DNA from: an uncultured Sphingobacteriales bacterium
GTDB taxonomy: Bacteria; Bacteroidota; Bacteroidia; Chitinophagales; Chitinophagaceae
Direction of reading: 5' to 3'
NCBI GenBank assembly: GCA_937871285.1
Contig: CALMQS010000015.1
Location: forward strand, 55,565-119,564
DNA: 64,000 bases
Shown piece after piece: positions 54,041-62,180 of the stretch (the stretch's first letter is position 1; each line of letters starts with the position of its first letter). Position numbers and translations under genes: made by a program. The notes below the pieces were generated by a model. It was not told where the DNA came from. It worked only from the letters and a program-made list of their open reading frames with translations, and did no database searches.

Positions 54041-54913
54041 CTATTTTTTGTTATTGGTTTTTATTGTTTCATATATTGCATCCGCATTATATTGTTCAAA
54101 CACATTCACTGGAAAATTTGTGATCAGTGCATTGGCAAAGTCCAGCACCGCAGGTATACCCCGGTTGGTTATTAATTGAAAAAGGAAACCAGCCAAAAAA
54201 GCATCCTGTATATAGCTTTTTCCCGCAGAACCATCCGGTTGCTTAATGGTATAGAGTGAGTCCTTAGCTTTTACTATTACCTCGTTTTCTTTATTATGCA
54301 CTAACAAATAAGGAATGTAAAACCTATCCTGTAAAACTGAAATCCTGTCTTCGATAGAAGTTGATCGGGAAAACCAGCCTGTTATCCATTCAAGCTCCGG
54401 TACAGACAAATGCAAAACATAAGCTCCCTGAAGACATTGCCCAACTATTTGTTGAGTAACGAAAGGCTCAAAATGCTGCAACTGAAAAACTCTTTTGGGG
54501 AGTCTGTCAATAACTTTAAATAATGTATCGCGTGATCTTTGATTGCTTGCAGGTAATAAACTATGGATAAAAATGGTGTCATTTGTAATGATGTCGGTAA
54601 ACCTGTCATCCCACTCAATATTATTCCATGCCTTTAACGACTCGGAGAAACCGTTCCACTTAGCGGTATTATAATCGTAATCTATCTGAAAGTAATCTGT
54701 AGCTATTTGCTTTCCTTCAAAATCTCTGATCAATTGTTTTCCGGCGTCATCCAGCCCAACCCTGGTTATTAACAAGGGACTTAAGCCAAGTGCTTTTAAA
54801 TGATATGTAATACTTAAAGGAAAGCAGGAATCTCTTTCTGAAGCAGTGATCCAATAGCTTTCCCCAAAACAAATAATTTTCTCTTTACTTAGCAGTTCAG
54901 TCATGGCAAACAA
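54041..54913 (-). CDS. PfkB-family fructokinase-like protein, divergent
   Basis: 290 residues. Start KIICFGESYWITASERDSC and SITYHLKALGLSPLLITRVGLDDAG follow the fructokinase PfkB pattern (FGExLxD, AxxLxxLG, RVGxDxxG). The C-terminal active-site segment reads SAGKSYIQDAFLAGFLFQL: the Asp-Ala-Phe-x-Ala-Gly part is kept but the preceding Gly-Ala-Gly anion hole is changed to YIQ. So the ATP site is altered, yet the fold and locus fit fructose phosphorylation before glycolysis. First gene of the porter operon, divergent from the hybrid regulator. Confidence 0.78.
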   Translation of the reverse strand: MFAMTELLSKEKIICFGESYWITASERDSCFPLSITYHLKALGLSPLLITRVGLDDAGKQLIRDFEGKQIATDYFQIDYDYNTAKWNGFSESLKAWNNIEWDDRFTDIITNDTIFIHSLLPASNQRSRDTLFKVIDRLPKRVFQLQHFEPFVTQQIVGQCLQGAYVLHLSVPELEWITGWFSRSTSIEDRISVLQDRFYIPYLLVHNKENEVIVKAKDSLYTIKQPDGSAGKSYIQDAFLAGFLFQLITNRGIPAVLDFANALITNFPVNVFEQYNADAIYETIKTNNKK

Positions 54914-55199
54914 TCTAAATTAGAATCCGAAAGCTAAGTCATGAAACCTGTTAACATTTTTAATATTGATTCAAAGTTTTATAAAGTCATATTTGTTTCT
55001 AGATTTTTTACTTTATTATTACTTAACGTATTACGAATATGTATTCATTCGTATTTTTTGAAATCGTATCAGCTATTTTTGTTTTAATACAATATTGAAC
55101 ACCCTGCAGGTCGCTCAAAAACGAAATTGAAAAACAATTGTATAATTCTTTAAAAGAAATACCTAAATTCTACCCATATTGCAGCACAATTATTTGGTA
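54914..55199. promoter_or_regulatory. Divergent control region between fructokinase and hybrid regulator
   Basis: 286 bases, AT-rich, no gene. TACGAAT (55032-55038) and ATTCGTA (55047-55053) form a 7-bp perfect inverted repeat with an 8-base spacer, a candidate operator for the AraC-type output domain of the adjacent regulator. TATTTTTG at 55074-55081 matches the Bacteroidota -7 consensus TAnnTTTG for the rightward gene, though the upstream TTTG at 55057 is closer than the usual spacing. Assigned by position and pattern only. Confidence 0.45.
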
Positions 55200-57977
55200 A
55201 TGCCTATTTGTAAACGATTGCTTTATTATAGTTTTTTTTTATGCGCACTTGTTTTTTTTTCCTGCAGTTCTAAAATAGATACTCCACTAAAAAATTATAA
55301 AATTGGTTTTTCGCAATGTACAGGAGATAATAAATGGAGAAACGCGACACTTGATGCGGTGAACAGGGAACTCACTTTTCAGCCGGGCTCAGAACTCTTA
55401 TACAAAAATGCAGAGGATAACAGTGATTTGCAGATCCAACATATAAGAGAACTGATCAAACAGAATATTGACATACTGCTTGTTTCGCCTAACGAAGCCA
55501 AACCGCTTACTCCAATAGTGGAGGAGGTATATAATAAAGGCATCCCTGTGGTAGTTATTGACAGAAGAATACTTTCTGACCGGTACACTGCTTTTGTAGG
55601 AGCAGACAACTATGAAATAGGTAAGATGGCGGGGCTTTATATATCTAACCTTGATAAGCCTAGCTCAAACATTATAGAAATAATTGGTTTGAAGGGCTCC
55701 ACTTCATCTTTAGAAAGAAAAAAGGGATTTGAAGAAGCAATAGCTGGAAGCAAAAATACATCTGTAAAAATGCAGATATATGGTAACTGGCTCAAAGAAA
55801 AGACCCTGGAAGAACTATGGGATGTACAAGACAAACTTTCTGCCACCGACATTGTATTCGCACAAAATGATCCGATGGCTTTAGGAGCTTATGAAGTATA
55901 TAAAAAACTGGGGCTGGAAAAAAATGCCACTTTTATTGGAGTAGATGCACTTTCGGGAACAGGTGGAGGCATTGACCTTGTGGCAGAAAAAAAACTGAAA
56001 GCTACTTTACTGAACCCTACGGGCGGAGAAGAAGCCGTCCAAATTGCATTTAAAATTTTAAATAAAGAAACGTACAGTAAAGAGAACACATTATCTACTG
56101 TTGTGATAGATTCTACCAATGTACGGATTATGCAGTTGCAAACAGACAAAATAAATGCACAGCAGAGAGATATAGGCAACCAAAAAAATGTATTATTAAA
56201 ACAGCAAAAAATACAGGAAAACCAAAATATAATCATTAATGTTTTCATTGCTGCCTTAATTCTTGTATTTGCGCTGGGTTGCATTGCCGTATTAGCGCTG
56301 GTGAACAACAGAAAAATAAATAAACAGCTATCCTTTCAAAACCGTGAAATATCAGATCAGCGTAACCGGCTGATAGAAATGACGAAAAAGGCCGAAGAAG
56401 CCACTAATGCAAAGTTTAATTTCTTCACTAATATTTCTCATGAGTTTCGCACACCCCTTACACTGATATTAGGTCCTCTCGAAGATTCATTAAAAAACAT
56501 TAAGCTTCCCGTTGCAGTAAGGAATAATCTACAGTTGGTGCATAAAAATACCATGCGCTTGCTACGGTTGATTAACCAACTCATGGATTACAGAAAAATA
56601 GAAGATCAGAAAATGAGACTGCGCGTAACCGAAAACGACCTTGTGGCATTTGTGTCAGAAATTGCTGCTGCATTTAATGTAATTGCCAAAAACAAATCCA
56701 TTTCATTTATTGTGCGCAACCAACAGCCAAAACTGCCTATTTGGTATGATGCAAATATGCTTGATAAGGTATTGTTCAACCTGTTGTCCAACGCTTTTAA
56801 GTTTACCCCTGATAATGGAATAATATATGTTACGGTAGCTAAAACGCCGGACGATAAAATGGCTGTAATTAAAGTAGAAGACTCCGGAGTAGGCATGAAT
56901 GAGGAAGATTTAAGCCAGGCATTTGATTTGTTTTATCAGGGAAATGTGTCAGGACAGAAAGGAAGCGGGTTAGGTCTTTCCCTATCAAAAGAGTTAGTAA
57001 CATTACACCACGGAGAAATTGTAGTAAAAAGTGAAAAATGGAAAGGTGCCACTTTTGAGGTGTTGATTCCAACGGGTAAAGAACATTTTAGGGATTCTGA
57101 TTTTGAGACATCCGGTGGGACACCCAATCCAGGTTATCAAGACCTAAAAATTTACACCAACGATTTTAAATATAATTTCAGCTTATCGGAACAGCATACG
57201 TTGAATGGCACTAAAGACTCCTCCATACTGATTATAGAAGATGATTCGGATTTAAGAGGCTTCCTGAAAAACTATCTGGGGCAAACCTATGACGTGCATG
57301 AAGCAGAAAATGGATTAACAGGGCTTTCCCTTGCATATGAAAATGTTCCGGATTTAATTATATCTGATATCATACTTCCCGAAAGAGATGGATTATATAT
57401 TACAGATAAGATTAAGAATGATATCAGAACCTCACATATACCACTTATTTTATTAACTGCTAAAAATAGTATTGAAGAACAAATAGAAGGCATCCGGATG
57501 CAGGCCGACGCATTTATAGTAAAACCCTTCAATATTGAATATCTTAGTGAAACAATTAAAAGTTTATTAAAAAGCAGAGTTTTGCTTCGGGAACACTATA
57601 CCAGCGAGCTGCCTTCAGAAGCCAGATCTAATTCTTCTAAAAAAATTGATCGGAAATTTATTAACGAGTTTACTTCCATTGTCGAAAGCAATTTGTCTAA
57701 TGAGACTTTTTCTGTCGATGAAATATGCAGGGAGATTGGAGTTTCACGGGTTCAGTTGTATAGAAAAGTAAAAGCACTTCTGGGTTACAATATCAACGAT
57801 TATATTCTGACAACCAGAATGCAAAAGGCCAAATACCTGCTGTCGAATGAAGACATTTCAATTTTTGAAGTTGCCTGCAAAGTAGGTTTTTCTTCCCAGG
57901 CATATTTCTCGACTGTATTCAGATCAAAATTTTCAATGACCCCTACGGAATACAGAGAGGGCAGGAAGAGTTTATAA
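55200..57977 (+). CDS. Hybrid two-component system regulator with periplasmic sugar-binding sensor (fructan PUL regulator)
   Basis: 925 residues from ATG 55200 (an upstream in-frame TTG at 55179 would add 7). Order: signal/anchor LLYYSFFLCALVFFSC; periplasmic-binding-protein sensor about 30-330 (YKIGFSQCTGDNKWR, DILLVSPNEA); membrane helix about 340-365; coiled linker; HisKA with H414 in NISHEFRTPL; HATPase with NLLSNAFKFTP and GSGLGLSLSKEL; receiver with D723 in DLIISDIILPERDG; and a C-terminal AraC HTH. This is the architecture of the B. thetaiotaomicron regulator BT1754, which senses fructose. It should activate the nearby fructan genes when fructose reaches the periplasm. Divergent to the fructokinase gene. 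Confidence 0.93.
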   Translation: MPICKRLLYYSFFLCALVFFSCSSKIDTPLKNYKIGFSQCTGDNKWRNATLDAVNRELTFQPGSELLYKNAEDNSDLQIQHIRELIKQNIDILLVSPNEAKPLTPIVEEVYNKGIPVVVIDRRILSDRYTAFVGADNYEIGKMAGLYISNLDKPSSNIIEIIGLKGSTSSLERKKGFEEAIAGSKNTSVKMQIYGNWLKEKTLEELWDVQDKLSATDIVFAQNDPMALGAYEVYKKLGLEKNATFIGVDALSGTGGGIDLVAEKKLKATLLNPTGGEEAVQIAFKILNKETYSKENTLSTVVIDSTNVRIMQLQTDKINAQQRDIGNQKNVLLKQQKIQENQNIIINVFIAALILVFALGCIAVLALVNNRKINKQLSFQNREISDQRNRLIEMTKKAEEATNAKFNFFTNISHEFRTPLTLILGPLEDSLKNIKLPVAVRNNLQLVHKNTMRLLRLINQLMDYRKIEDQKMRLRVTENDLVAFVSEIAAAFNVIAKNKSISFIVRNQQPKLPIWYDANMLDKVLFNLLSNAFKFTPDNGIIYVTVAKTPDDKMAVIKVEDSGVGMNEEDLSQAFDLFYQGNVSGQKGSGLGLSLSKELVTLHHGEIVVKSEKWKGATFEVLIPTGKEHFRDSDFETSGGTPNPGYQDLKIYTNDFKYNFSLSEQHTLNGTKDSSILIIEDDSDLRGFLKNYLGQTYDVHEAENGLTGLSLAYENVPDLIISDIILPERDGLYITDKIKNDIRTSHIPLILLTAKNSIEEQIEGIRMQADAFIVKPFNIEYLSETIKSLLKSRVLLREHYTSELPSEARSNSSKKIDRKFINEFTSIVESNLSNETFSVDEICREIGVSRVQLYRKVKALLGYNINDYILTTRMQKAKYLLSNEDISIFEVACKVGFSSQAYFSTVFRSKFSMTPTEYREGRKSL

Positions 57978-58308
57978 AATAAGCTGACAAGTTAGAAAAT
58001 TATTATTGATGTGTTGGTATCCACGTGAGTGTTTTATGTTGGTGAGAGCAATTCACATTTAAAAACACACGCTATGCTCACATTGCCTCCTGCTTTCAAG
58101 CACTCACAATCTCTCGCGCATCAGCTATCGCCGGCAGTCAGTGTAAAGGCTGAACGACCAGCGTGATCCTCCAATTGCTTCCTCATTTTCAAATTGCCCT
58201 ATTTCTCCAAGGCAGGCGCATTAAAAAATAGGGAGAAATTAACAGGTGTGGAAAGAAAGTTACCTTTAACTAAGTTGAATATACATACCGGACTTGCAGT
58301 TCCACAAA
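57978..58308. other. Gene-poor stretch after the hybrid regulator
   Basis: About 330 bases without a gene I can support. Reading frames seen here are short and lack family signals. It may hold the 3' end of the IS256 remnant element. Confidence 0.3.
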
Positions 58309-58609
58309 GCTATAACAGCAAATGTGGTACATTTTGGTCAAGCGCCTGTTCTGCTGCTTGTTTGTTGACAGCACCATATACCGTTTTAAGATCAGCACAG
58401 AAAGTTTTTCTGTCTTTCCAAACCACGTATTTGCAACTGTTACGAATCTGGTATGCGATGCAGATTTGGGGAAAACGCATTTAATACCATCGGTAAATCC
58501 TTTGAGGTTATCGGTACAGACGACCAGTATATCTTCCAAACCCCGGGCCTTCAGATCTGTCAATACCCCCATCCAGAAAGAAGCGGATTTTGATTCAGCC
58601 ATCCACATG
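58309..58609 (-). pseudogene. IS256-type transposase, 3' part of interrupted remnant
   Basis: Minus strand reads MAESKSASFWMGVLTDLKA, RGLEDILVVCTDNLKGFTDG and IKCVFPKS, the core of an IS256/mutator transposase, then after a frame change AYQIRNSCKYVVWKDRK...LKTVYGAVNKQAAEQAL (about 58440-58325), after which similarity is lost. This is the continuation of the 5' part at 61327 once the IS21 element is removed: the reconnected codons read KEVLGMWMAESKSASF. It was already damaged by a frame change and C-terminal loss. Confidence 0.75.
58604..58609. repeat. Target-site duplication CACATG, left copy
   Basis: CACATG directly precedes the TGT start of the IS21 element; the second copy is at 61321-61326 directly after the element. 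Removing the element and one copy restores the IS256 reading frame exactly. Confidence 0.85.
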
Positions 58610-58837
58610 TGTACATTCCTGCCGATGTTGACCCACCATTCTTGTTTATGTTGACCCATCATTCCTGCATGATGACCCACCCATTTTAATGGAAGGATTG
58701 TTTAGATGTCCCGGGAGTATTCCTGCATGATGACCCACCTTTTGGGTTCCCTGTACCGTTTATTCTTGGATATTGACCCAGCTACTTGGACAGGGTTTGC
58801 TTTTCAAAGAACTGTCATTCCTGCATGCTGACCCACC
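58610..58837 (+). repeat. IS21 left-end repeats, six copies of about 21 bp
   Basis: Related units begin near 58615, 58638, 58660, 58719, 58762 and 58816, with the pattern ATTCxTG...TGACCCA; two units (58660, 58719) read ATTCCTGCATGATGACCCAC and are identical. The right end carries two inverse copies (61273-61320). Such arrays are the binding sites of IstA in IS21 elements. Confidence 0.7.
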
Positions 58838-58897
58838 TTGCGTTGCTAAAGAGTAAGGCTTTTTGATTGTCATTTGCTCCTCAAAAAATAAAGGAGC

Positions 58898-60439
58898 ATG
58901 GCACAAAAACCCTTAGCAATGGAACAAGTAAAACAAGTACTTCAACTTTATAACGATGGTATTTCCATCCATGAGATTACCCGCCGTGTGGGTATCAGCC
59001 GCAATAGTGTACGCAAGTATCTTTTTCGTTTTAAAGAGGTAAAAGCGCCTCTATCAGATCAGCAACTGGCTGATAAGGCTTATGATAACGATCTGATAGA
59101 ACTGGAAGCTGAACGGCTGAGGCAGTTGACCGCTCATTTTACTACTGCCGGCTCAGAGCTTTCAAAAACCGGGGTTACCCGGCAGTTGCTGTGGCAGGAG
59201 TACCTAACCCAGTATTCTGATGGATATAGCTACAGCCGATATTGTTATCACTTAAGCCAGTACTTTAAAAATCGTGACCTGTCCATGCACCTGGAGTACC
59301 AGTGTGGTGATATGATCATGATTGATTTTGCCGGCAAAAAACAATATTATGCAGATACAGACACCGGGGAACGGATAGCCTGCGAGGTATTTGTAGCCAT
59401 TATACCTTTTAGCGGGCTTATCTTTTGCACAGCAGTCCCATCACAGCAAACGGCAGATTTTACCCACTGTATCAATAGTATGTTGAAGTTTTACGGCGGC
59501 GTACCTGCCACCATTGTTTGCGATAACCTTAAAACAGCCGTCAGGCGTACCGATCGCTACGAGCCGCAGTTTACCGACATCTGCGAACAACTTTCTGAGC
59601 ACTACCATACTACTTTTACTGCCACACGTCCTTATAGTCCCCGCGATAAAGCAATGGTAGAACGGGCTGTGAACATAGTATACACCCATGTATATGCGCC
59701 TTTGCGTCATCAGACATTTACCAGCCTCGCTGCCCTTAACACAGCTATGCAACAGCAATTGGTGTTCCTTAACGGCAAACCCTATAAAAATACACCCTAC
59801 AGCCGCCGCTGGTTTTTTGAACAGCAGGAACGTGCTGTGCTTAAGCCCTTACCACCAGAACGCTTTATTGCCAAAAAAGTGGTATGGCTTACCATACAGC
59901 GTAACTACCATGTGCAACTTAGCGAAAACCATCACTATTACAGCGTTCCTTACCAGCATGTAGGCAAAAAGGTGAAGGTGATCTATGACAGGGATACTGT
60001 AGAAGTTTACTTAGAAGGTAAACGCATTGCCGTTCATGTACGCAGAGGACATAGCAAAGCCTATACTACACTTGCCGAACACATGCCGCCTCACCACCAG
60101 AAAATGCAACAGATAAAAGGCTTCAACCGGGATGACCTGCTGACCCAGGCCGCCCGTATAGGCGCCAGCACAGTACAGGCAGTTACCCTTATGCTGGAAA
60201 ACAGTATTTACATGGAGCAAAACTATAAAGCCTGTTTTGGTATGTTGATGTTACACAAAAAATACACGCCCCAGCGGCTGGAAGCCGCCTGTGCCAGAGC
60301 CCTTCAGGGAATGAGAGTAAACTATACTATGATCAAAAATATACTGGAACGGGGATTGGATAAACAAACACAGTTACCACTTAGTGGCTCCTCCATACCT
60401 GACCACAATAATATCCGCGGAAAAGATCACTATCAATAA
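58898..60439 (+). CDS. istA: IS21-family transposase IstA
   Basis: 513 residues. N-terminal helix-turn-helix LYNDGISIHEITRRVGISR, NSVRKYLF; catalytic rve core with Asp in MIMIDFAGKKQYY, Asp in TIVCDNLKTAV and Glu in YSPRDKAMVERAVNIVY, completing the DDE triad; C-terminal beta-barrel with HHYYSVPYQHVGKKVKV, the typical Mu-type domain. It is intact and full length, followed by istB after 38 bases. Confidence 0.95.
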   Translation: MAQKPLAMEQVKQVLQLYNDGISIHEITRRVGISRNSVRKYLFRFKEVKAPLSDQQLADKAYDNDLIELEAERLRQLTAHFTTAGSELSKTGVTRQLLWQEYLTQYSDGYSYSRYCYHLSQYFKNRDLSMHLEYQCGDMIMIDFAGKKQYYADTDTGERIACEVFVAIIPFSGLIFCTAVPSQQTADFTHCINSMLKFYGGVPATIVCDNLKTAVRRTDRYEPQFTDICEQLSEHYHTTFTATRPYSPRDKAMVERAVNIVYTHVYAPLRHQTFTSLAALNTAMQQQLVFLNGKPYKNTPYSRRWFFEQQERAVLKPLPPERFIAKKVVWLTIQRNYHVQLSENHHYYSVPYQHVGKKVKVIYDRDTVEVYLEGKRIAVHVRRGHSKAYTTLAEHMPPHHQKMQQIKGFNRDDLLTQAARIGASTVQAVTLMLENSIYMEQNYKACFGMLMLHKKYTPQRLEAACARALQGMRVNYTMIKNILERGLDKQTQLPLSGSSIPDHNNIRGKDHYQ

Positions 60440-60477
60440 TCATCAAAAACAAATTAAATCACAGAAACAAATCCATT

Positions 60478-61215
60478 ATGAACTCAACACAAACCTTACA
60501 ACAAATGCACGGGCTCCGTCTTCAGGGAATGTACCAGGCTTACAGATCGCAACTGGAGCTACCGATGAACCAACAACTGGAAAGTCATGAGCTTATTGCA
60601 CATCTTACACAATCAGAAGAGCTCAACCGCGCCAATGAAAAAACGGCTTATTATCTTAAACTGGCTAAACTTCGGTTACCCGCCACATTGGAGCAGATAG
60701 AGTGTGGCGCTTCGCGCAATCTCTCCAAACAGCAACTGGCAACGTTAGCAGAAGGACTTTATCTCAGCAATGGTGAAAACATTCTTATAACCGGAGCCAC
60801 CGGTTGTGGCAAAAGTTTTATGGCATGCGCGCTAGGTCACCAGGCTTGTTTACAGGGATATAAAACCACTTATCTGAACATGAACCGGCTCATTGAAAAA
60901 GTAACTCTTTCTAAATTAGACGGCTCTTATATTAAACTACTCAACCACCTGGAAAAGCAAACCCTTATCATATTGGACGACTTCGGCCTACAGCCCCTAT
61001 CACAGGAAATAAGACTTACCCTTTTGCAATTACTTGAAGACCGGTATGGTAAGAAGAGTATTATTATAACTTCCCAGTTGCCCATCGCTAAGTGGTATGA
61101 ATATATAAACGATCCTACTCTTGCTGATGCTATTATGGACAGATTGACAGCTAATGCCAACCGTATTGAACTAAAAGGGGAATCCCGGAGAAGAAAAAAA
61201 TCGGGCAACTCTTAA
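60478..61215 (+). CDS. istB: IS21-family helper ATPase IstB
   Basis: 245 residues. AAA+ ATPase with Walker A GATGCGKSFMACALG, Walker B LIILDDFGLQPL, sensor ITSQLPIAKW and C-terminal DAIMDRLTANANRIELKGES, all standard for IstB. It selects the target DNA and stimulates IstA. Intact. It ends 105 bases before the right terminus of the element. Confidence 0.95.
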   Translation: MNSTQTLQQMHGLRLQGMYQAYRSQLELPMNQQLESHELIAHLTQSEELNRANEKTAYYLKLAKLRLPATLEQIECGASRNLSKQQLATLAEGLYLSNGENILITGATGCGKSFMACALGHQACLQGYKTTYLNMNRLIEKVTLSKLDGSYIKLLNHLEKQTLIILDDFGLQPLSQEIRLTLLQLLEDRYGKKSIIITSQLPIAKWYEYINDPTLADAIMDRLTANANRIELKGESRRRKKSGNS

Positions 61216-61320
61216 TACTCATACGTATTTTTATCATCTCATCAAGTTCTTACTCTTATTGCCCGCAAGCGGGGTGGGTCAACATCCAGGAACACTGGGT
61301 CAACATGACAAGAATTTACA

Positions 61321-61326
61321 CACATG
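61321..61326. repeat. Target-site duplication CACATG, right copy
   Basis: Second copy of the 6-bp duplication, directly after the last base of the IS21 element; the first copy is at 58604. Confidence 0.85.
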
Positions 61327-61908
61327 CCCAGTACTTCTTTTAATCCATCATTTTTTACCCCGATTACCAGATAAATGCACTTGTTGATATACTTGCCGTT
61401 TTGTTTTACTTTAAGTACAATGCCATCCATCCGTCCACACAGTAAAAAAAAGGCTTCCAATGGTCTGATCTGCCATTCTTTGACATGCTCGATAATACGA
61501 TTGGTCACGTTGGAGATGATGCCTTCGCTGACATCAACGCCACATACTTCTTTGACCTGACCGCAGATATCCGAAGTGGTCATGCCCCGGCTACACATGC
61601 CGATAATCAATTCCTCGAGCTTATTGCTCATCCGTGAACCTTTAGGGATAAGCTGGGGCTCGAATTCGCTGTTGCGGTCCCGGGGGATGTTAAGTCCCAG
61701 GTCACCAAGTGATTCCGTCTTTACTTTTTTGGAATAAGATCCATTGCGGCTGTTGCCGCTGTTGTGGCCTTCCTTGCTATGCTTTTCATAGCCCAGATGT
61801 TCATCAAGCTCACCCTTGAGCATCTCCTCGGCACCTTGCTTGTAAAGCTCACTGAAAAAGGATTGAAAGTCTTCTTTACTTTTAAACTGCTTGAAAGCCC
61901 TTGGGAGA
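61327..61908 (-). pseudogene. IS256-type transposase, 5' part interrupted by IS21
   Basis: Minus strand from about 61908 reads NLPRAFKQFKSKEDFQSFFS and KQGAEEMLKGELDEHLGYEK, SGNSRNGSYSKKVKT, LNIPRDRNSEFEPQLIPKGS, VSEGIISNVTNRIIEHVKEWQ and PLEAFFLLCGRMDGIVLKVKQ, clear IS256/mutator sequence including the first catalytic Asp (MDGI). The frame has no upstream ATG before a stop at 61911, so the N-terminus is lost or begins at a rare codon. It is cut by the IS21 element at 61320; the 3' part lies at 58309-58609. Confidence 0.8.
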
Positions 61909-62180
61909 TTTAAAATTTACCGCCGTCCCCGTGCAGGTTCCGCTCGTTTGGTTTGGCTACGCTGCGCCTCACTTCGCTCCACCTGCACGGGTTGTTAACT
62001 CTTCTATACAGTTACTTAAAACTATTTACACAAAAACTAAATACTACCGACTTTTTTAGGCTTCTGTAAAATTTATTATTTTTTTATTTATGCGACAATC
62101 AACAATTCATTTGTATATATTTTAGAATAATGTATTTAATTTTTTTCATTGGATTTTATTGAACAGACAAGAGTATCTAA
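61909..62180. other. Intergenic stretch with an 11-bp inverted repeat
   Basis: About 270 bases, no gene. CCCGTGCAGGT (61928-61938) and ACCTGCACGGG (61981-61991) form a perfect 11-bp inverted repeat with a 42-base GC-rich loop; the rest is AT-rich. It may be a structured terminator for the convergent genes or a small mobile palindrome. Confidence 0.4.

Larger units (their letters stand above)
58610..61320 (+). mobile_element. Complete IS21-family insertion sequence (2711 bp)
   Basis: Starts TGTACATTCCTGCCGATGTT and ends (as reverse complement) TGTAAATTCTTGTCATGTT, the related terminal repeats of an IS21 element, with a 6-bp duplication CACATG on both sides. Contains istA (58898-60439) and istB (60478-61215), both intact. 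The left end holds six copies of a ~21-bp repeat (ATTCxTGxxTGxTGACCCA), the right end two in inverse orientation: multiple transposase-binding sites. It sits inside an IS256 transposase gene. Intact genes and a perfect duplication suggest recent insertion. Confidence 0.93.

Noticed and set aside
55179..55181. TTG start of the hybrid regulator
   Set aside because: The ATG at 55200 places the signal sequence correctly and is a stronger start.
58194..58484. Plus-strand reading frame of 96 residues
   Set aside because: It is the complement of the decayed IS256 sequence and has no family features.
61928..61991. Integron attC site
   Set aside because: The arms are similar in layout but no integron integrase or gene cassettes are near; the tyrosine recombinase is of the mobile-element type.
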